17,339 bases of DNA from CAJXCL01 sp964394335 (GTDB taxonomy: Bacteria > Nitrospinota > Nitrospinia > CAJXCL01). Both the position numbers and the translations under genes were made by a program. Position 1 is the stretch's first letter. Every line of letters starts with the position of its first letter. Location of the stretch: the NCBI GenBank assembly GCA_964394335.1, contig CAYMVZ010000048.1:1-17339 (forward strand), written 5' to 3'. A model generated the notes under the pieces. The model saw nothing but the letters and a program-made list of their open reading frames with translations. It ran no database searches and was not told the origin of the DNA. Positions 14,136 through 17,339 of the stretch are shown here, in pieces.

Positions 14136-14219
14136 ATGGAATTAAAGATGCCCGATGTTGGAAAAGAAAAAAAGGGTAAAAAAGTTAAAATAACCGCAAA
14201 AGAAAAACATTATCTATGA
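14136..14219 (+). CDS. Possible 27-aa basic mini-ORF coupled to lapA
   Basis: ATG 14136 opens a 27-codon frame (MELKMPDVGKEKKGKKVKIT, then AKEKHYL) whose stop overlaps the lapA start as ATGA (14216-14219), a classic coupling arrangement. The product would be very lysine-rich. Met5 (14148) is an alternative start. A second short frame starts at 14120 (19 aa, MSFLKNGIKD...), with AGGGGAAAT just upstream, and overlaps it in another frame. No family recognised; it may be a leader peptide controlling lapA translation or chance. Confidence 0.35.
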   Translation: MELKMPDVGKEKKGKKVKITAKEKHYL

Positions 14220-14524
14220 CTCCCTTAAAGTTAATTATTTGGATGATAATCTTAATAGTAATAGGGACTTTTTCTGTTCAAAATCTGCAGACTATTGAGT
14301 TAAAATATTATAATTTTAAATTCGAGTTAAAAACAATATTGACTCCTCTTGTAGTCGTGTTATTGAGTTCTTTGTTCAGTGGTTTTTTTCTGGCATCTCT
14401 ATTTGGAATGGTTAATAATATGCGTTTGAAGAATATTATTCGTAAACAAAACCATACGATTAAAAATTTAGACCAGAAAATTGCAGAAATCACGTTAAAT
14501 TCTTCTCAACCTTCCGAGGAATAA
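14216..14524 (+). CDS. LapA-domain (DUF1049) inner-membrane protein
   Basis: A 102-aa protein with two membrane segments (about residues 5-21 and 41-63), separated by the conserved SVQNLQTIELKYYNF element and followed by a cytoplasmic coiled-coil helix (RLKNIIRKQNHTIKNLDQKIAEI). This is the layout of LapA/YciS-type proteins, which in E. coli take part in lipopolysaccharide assembly control with LapB and FtsH. LapB is not in the window. The start ATG overlaps the stop of the preceding mini-ORF, and the stop lies 7 bases before the FabK-like gene. The family call rests on topology and the N-terminal QN motif; the exact role here is inferred. Confidence 0.75.
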   Translation: MTPLKLIIWMIILIVIGTFSVQNLQTIELKYYNFKFELKTILTPLVVVLLSSLFSGFFLASLFGMVNNMRLKNIIRKQNHTIKNLDQKIAEITLNSSQPSEE

Positions 14525-14531
14525 AAATAAT

Positions 14532-15551
14532 ATGAAAGATTTAAATTATTTAAACAGAATTTGGAAAAGAGGAACAGATTTTTTAGGAGTTAAGTACTCT
14601 ATCTTGTGCGGCGCCATGTCCTGGGTAAGTGAATCCAACTTAGTAGCCGCTGTTTCAAATAGTGGTGGTTTTGGTATCATCGCTGCTGCTAACATGCCGG
14701 GAGATATACTTGCAGCTGAAATTGACAAAACCTTTGAAAAAACAAAAAATAATTTTGGCGTTAATATTATTACAGTAACTCCTTATTTAAAAGATCAGTT
14801 AGATGTTGCTCTTCAAAAAAAAGTTACACACATTTTTTTTGGAGGAGGTATCCCTAACGCAAAAGACATACAAAGAGTTAAAGAGGCCGGCTCAAAGGTG
14901 ATCTGTTTTGCCCCAACTATTTCCTTGGCCAAGCGAATGATTCGGCACGGAGTAGACGCTCTTCTTATTGAGGGAAATGAAGCGGGAGGACATATAGGAC
15001 CCATCTCCACATCATTGCTTGTTCAGGAAATCATATTAAATATTAAGGAAGTTCCTGTTTTTGTCGCCGGAGGAATTGCCACCGGGGAAATAATAGCTCA
15101 TTATCTCACTCTGGGAGCCGCAGGCTGCCAGCTTGGAACCCGGTTTGTAGTAGCGGAAGAATGTATAGCTCATGACAAGTTCAAACAAGTATTTCTTAAA
15201 GCAAAATCAAGAGATGCGGTCGTTACAGCTCAGTTTGACCCGATACTTCCTGTTATTCCGGTTCGCGCCATTGTTAACGAAGGTACCAGGGATTACAATG
15301 AATTGCAGTTAAAATACCTTCAGGACGTCAAAGCAAAAAAAATCGAAGTAAACGAGGCACAATTAAAATTAGAGGAGTTCTGGCTGGGGTCTTTGAGAAG
15401 AGCTGTTATTGAAGGTGATGTCGAGAAGGGATCCCTTATGGCAGGACAGAGTGTCGGGATGGTAAAATCTATTCAACCTGCCGCTGAAATTATGGAAGAA
15501 CTAATTACCTCAGCAGAAAACAAACTGAAGGCAATGTATAATGGTCAATAG
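14532..15551 (+). CDS. FabK/nitronate-monooxygenase-family flavoenzyme (probable enoyl-ACP reductase II)
   Basis: FMN-dependent TIM-barrel oxidoreductase. The 339-aa protein has SILCGAMSWVSESNLVAAVSN's N-terminal barrel start (23-43), SNSGGFGIIAAANM, FGVNIITVTP (75-84), the EGNEAGGHIG motif (147-156, His154), the FMN-phosphate loops FVAGGIATG (177-185) and LGTRFVVAEE (201-210), and a C-terminal GSLMAGQSVGMVKSIQPAAEI. The GGHIG and MAGQ-x-x-GM features resemble FabK, which makes saturated acyl-ACP in fatty-acid synthesis. The family also holds nitronate monooxygenases, which cannot be excluded by eye. AGGA lies before the ATG. The gene overlaps argC by 11 bases (15541-15551), so the two are probably co-translated. 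Confidence 0.82.
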   Translation: MKDLNYLNRIWKRGTDFLGVKYSILCGAMSWVSESNLVAAVSNSGGFGIIAAANMPGDILAAEIDKTFEKTKNNFGVNIITVTPYLKDQLDVALQKKVTHIFFGGGIPNAKDIQRVKEAGSKVICFAPTISLAKRMIRHGVDALLIEGNEAGGHIGPISTSLLVQEIILNIKEVPVFVAGGIATGEIIAHYLTLGAAGCQLGTRFVVAEECIAHDKFKQVFLKAKSRDAVVTAQFDPILPVIPVRAIVNEGTRDYNELQLKYLQDVKAKKIEVNEAQLKLEEFWLGSLRRAVIEGDVEKGSLMAGQSVGMVKSIQPAAEIMEELITSAENKLKAMYNGQ

Positions 15552-16581
15552 AGTTGGTATTGCCGGTGGAAGTGGATATACAGGAATAGAATTAATCAGA
15601 ATATTGCTCGGACATCCGGAGGTTGAAATTGCTTTTATTACTTCAGAGAAAAATGCAGGACAGAAGGTGTCCTCGGTTTCGCCGTCATTCAGCAAAATAT
15701 TGAACCTGAATTTTATCTCTGTTGATCAAGGGTTAAAACAGTCATGCGATCTTGTCTTCGTTGCCCTTCCCCATAAAACCGCAATGTCTGTGGTCCCTTC
15801 TTTTTTAAAAAATTGTGGTAAAGTCATTGACTTCAGCGCGGACTATCGCTTGAAAGATACCTCTGTTTATGAAGAATGGTACTCGACCAAGCATACCAGC
15901 CCGGAACTATGCAAAACTGCCATCTATGGTTTGCCTGAGTTAAATGGAGAAAAGATAAAAAATGCGCCACTTGTAGCAAACCCGGGTTGCTATGCCACCA
16001 GCATTATTTTAGCGATTGCTCCTCTTATTAAAGAGAAATTGATTAATCTCAAATCAATTATTGCAGATTCCAAATCAGGAATTTCAGGAGCCGGGAGAAC
16101 ATCTGATCCGCTTTATTCTTTTCCGGAAAGAAATGACAGCGTGGTGGCATATAATGTGGCCTGTCATAGACATATGCCTGAAATTGAGCAGGAACTTTTA
16201 GCACTGAGCGGATCGACTATTCATATTACTTTTACTCCTCAATTAGTGCCCATGAACCGGGGTATACTCAGCAATGTTTATGCTGATCTGAAGCGATTAC
16301 TTCCTGAGAAAGATATTTTAAATCTCTACAAATCTTTTTATAATGGAAAACCTTTTATCCGAATAGGGGAAACAGGAAAGGCTGCAGATACTAAAAACGT
16401 AAAAGGGTCCAATTTTTGTGATTTATCTGTTCATATTGATAAACGAAATCAAAGAATAATTATTTGCTCTGCGATTGATAATCTTGTAAAAGGGGCATCC
16501 GGTCAGGCTGTACAAAATATGAACCTCATGCTTGGCTTCGATAAACAAACCGGTTTGCAGACTGCTTCTCTGTTCCCTTAA
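15541..16581 (+). CDS. argC: N-acetyl-gamma-glutamyl-phosphate reductase
   Basis: NADPH-dependent reduction of N-acetylglutamyl 5-phosphate to the semialdehyde, third step of arginine biosynthesis. The 346-aa protein (normal length, type 1) begins with the Rossmann motif GIAGGSGYTGIELIR (6-20). It has DFSADYRL, the catalytic VANPGCYAT with Cys150, SGISGAGR, and the catalytic HRHMPEIEQE with His211, and ends with the DNLVKGASGQAVQNMN motif. The ATG at 15541 overlaps the end of the FabK-like gene by 11 bases and has GAAGG upstream within it. It is the second arginine gene in the window, separated from argH. A REP-like hairpin follows 19 bases after the stop. Confidence 0.97.
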   Translation: MVNRVGIAGGSGYTGIELIRILLGHPEVEIAFITSEKNAGQKVSSVSPSFSKILNLNFISVDQGLKQSCDLVFVALPHKTAMSVVPSFLKNCGKVIDFSADYRLKDTSVYEEWYSTKHTSPELCKTAIYGLPELNGEKIKNAPLVANPGCYATSIILAIAPLIKEKLINLKSIIADSKSGISGAGRTSDPLYSFPERNDSVVAYNVACHRHMPEIEQELLALSGSTIHITFTPQLVPMNRGILSNVYADLKRLLPEKDILNLYKSFYNGKPFIRIGETGKAADTKNVKGSNFCDLSVHIDKRNQRIIICSAIDNLVKGASGQAVQNMNLMLGFDKQTGLQTASLFP

Positions 16582-16600
16582 AGTGAATGCTTTTTCTGTC

Positions 16601-16620
16601 ATTCCCGCGAAAGCGGGAAT
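16601..16620. repeat. REP-like palindrome ATTCCCGC-GAAA-GCGGGAAT
   Basis: A perfect 8-bp stem with a GAAA tetraloop, followed by CTATCATC rather than a T run, so it is not a standard terminator. The same CATTCCCGCGAAAGCGGGAATC element is widespread in intergenic regions of many bacteria, and in translation gives the well-known VIPAKAGI peptide. Lying between argC and trpS, it could stabilise the 3' end of the argC message. Confidence 0.85.
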
Positions 16621-16642
16621 CTATCATCTATTAAAAATATAT

Positions 16643-16726
16643 ATGTGTAAAGAAGTGGTCGATCAAGTCGAAATTGACATTAAGCAACAACTTGTTTATT
16701 TTTTACAGTTAAGACAGAACTTATGA
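16643..16726 (+). CDS. Possible 27-aa mini-ORF overlapping the trpS start
   Basis: ATG 16643 opens a 27-codon frame (MCKEVVDQVEIDIKQQLVYF, then LQLRQNL) whose stop overlaps the trpS ATG as ATGA (16723-16726). It has no clear Shine-Dalgarno, and its frame continues upstream through the REP-like hairpin into an argC shadow frame, so it may be accidental. If translated, it would couple trpS to upstream ribosomes. No tryptophan codons, so it is not a Trp attenuator peptide. Confidence 0.25.
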   Translation: MCKEVVDQVEIDIKQQLVYFLQLRQNL

Positions 16727-17339
16727 GTAAAAAGAAAAGAATTTTATCCGGCATACAACCTTCAGGGAGTCTTCACCTGGGGAATTATTTTGGAATGATG
16801 AAACGGATGATCGAATATCAGGACAAAGAAGACCTCTTTTGTTTTCTGGTAAATTACCATGCCCTGACTACTGTATCGAACGGCAATAAGTTGAGGAAAG
16901 AAACTCTCAGTGCTGCTATGGACTTTTTGGCCCTGGGCATTGATCCGGAAAAATCTTACTTCTGGGTTCAGTCTGACATCCCGGAAGTTACAGAACTAAC
17001 CTGGATATTATCCAATGTAACTCCTGTAGGTTTATTGGAGCGATGCCATTCTTTTAAAGATAAAGTTGCGAAAGGCATTTCCCCAAGTCATGGACTTTTC
17101 GCTTACCCGGTATTAATGGCGTCGGATATTTTAATATTTCAGTCTGATATAGTTCCTGTCGGAAAAGATCAAAAACAGCATGTAGAGGTCGCGCGAGATA
17201 TTGCTATAAAGTTCAACAATACCTACGGTGACATCTTCGTAATTCCTGAGGAAGAAATTCAACAAGATTTGGCAACTGTTCCGGGACTGGACGGGCAGAA
17301 AATGGCGAAAAGCTATGATAACACAATAGAAATTTTCGC
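16723..17339 (+). CDS. trpS: Tryptophanyl-tRNA synthetase, 5' part, cut by the window edge
   Basis: Class I aminoacyl-tRNA synthetase that charges tRNA-Trp. The first 205 codons are present (family length about 330). They contain the N-terminal GIQPSGSLHLGNYFG (10-24; HIGH-equivalent HLGN), NYHALTT, the tryptophan-pocket region ILSNVTPVGLLERCHSFKDK, AYPVLMASDILIF, VPVGKDQKQHVEVARDIA, and the ATP-binding loop GQKMAKSYDN, with KMAKS at 193-197 in place of the canonical KMSKS. The start ATG overlaps the preceding mini-ORF stop; a Shine-Dalgarno is not obvious in the AAGACAGAAC upstream. It is the last gene of the plus-strand cluster, 141 bases after argC. Confidence 0.95.
   Translation, partial: MSKKKRILSGIQPSGSLHLGNYFGMMKRMIEYQDKEDLFCFLVNYHALTTVSNGNKLRKETLSAAMDFLALGIDPEKSYFWVQSDIPEVTELTWILSNVTPVGLLERCHSFKDKVAKGISPSHGLFAYPVLMASDILIFQSDIVPVGKDQKQHVEVARDIAIKFNNTYGDIFVIPEEEIQQDLATVPGLDGQKMAKSYDNTIEIF

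Noticed and set aside
14041..14147. Possible riboswitch in the lapA leader
   Set aside because: Only one small hairpin (CCAGC-AAC-GCTGG) is visible and no known aptamer core is recognisable.
16601..16620. Intrinsic terminator after argC
   Set aside because: The stem is strong but is not followed by a T run; it matches a widespread REP-like palindrome instead.

Overview
The window is an AT-rich (clearly below 45% GC by eye) bacterial chromosome segment carrying mostly housekeeping genes separated by repeat-rich spacers. Several features point to a metagenome-derived scaffold: a run of exactly 100 N flanked by two identical 55-bp sequences, and several families of degenerate dispersed repeats of the kind common in uncultured bacteria. 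The gene set (MltG, a LapA-like membrane protein, exported proteins with Sec-type N termini, a phosphatidylcholine-synthase-like enzyme) fits a diderm bacterium. I cannot assign a phylum from sequence alone.

Layout, left to right. On the minus strand lie a truncated small ORF at the left edge, 6-phosphofructokinase (pfkA) and DNA topoisomerase I (topA). A 69-aa hypothetical gene on the plus strand sits between pfkA and topA. The topA/argH spacer (3933-4428) holds the topA promoter, a candidate SRP-like RNA with its own TATAAT box, a terminator-like hairpin and two imperfect copies of a hairpin repeat. On the plus strand follow argH, an exported TldD-type metalloprotease homologue, ruvX, mltG and dxr. 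A minus-strand double-psi beta-barrel protein follows and is split by the N gap. Removing the gap plus one 55-bp copy restores one continuous 295-aa frame, so the gap is almost certainly an assembly artefact.

The right part has archease and a Pcs-like CDP-alcohol phosphatidyltransferase on the plus strand, then an unrecognised 202-aa gene on the minus strand with a good promoter. About 530 bp of nested inverted repeats and a strong sigma-70-type promoter come next. Last is a compact plus-strand cluster: a mini-ORF overlapping lapA by ATGA, then a FabK/nitronate-monooxygenase-like flavoenzyme, argC and the 5' part of trpS, which runs off the right edge.

Functionally the genes cover glycolysis, DNA supercoiling, arginine biosynthesis (argH and argC are both here but about 10 kb apart), the isoprenoid MEP pathway, peptidoglycan chain termination, membrane lipid synthesis and fatty-acid synthesis. 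No mobile element with a transposase, no CRISPR array and no tRNA or rRNA was seen. No clearly new multi-gene system is evident. The points most worth following are the SRP-like RNA candidate, the repeat elements that encode protein termini, the exported TldD homologue and the false scaffold gap.
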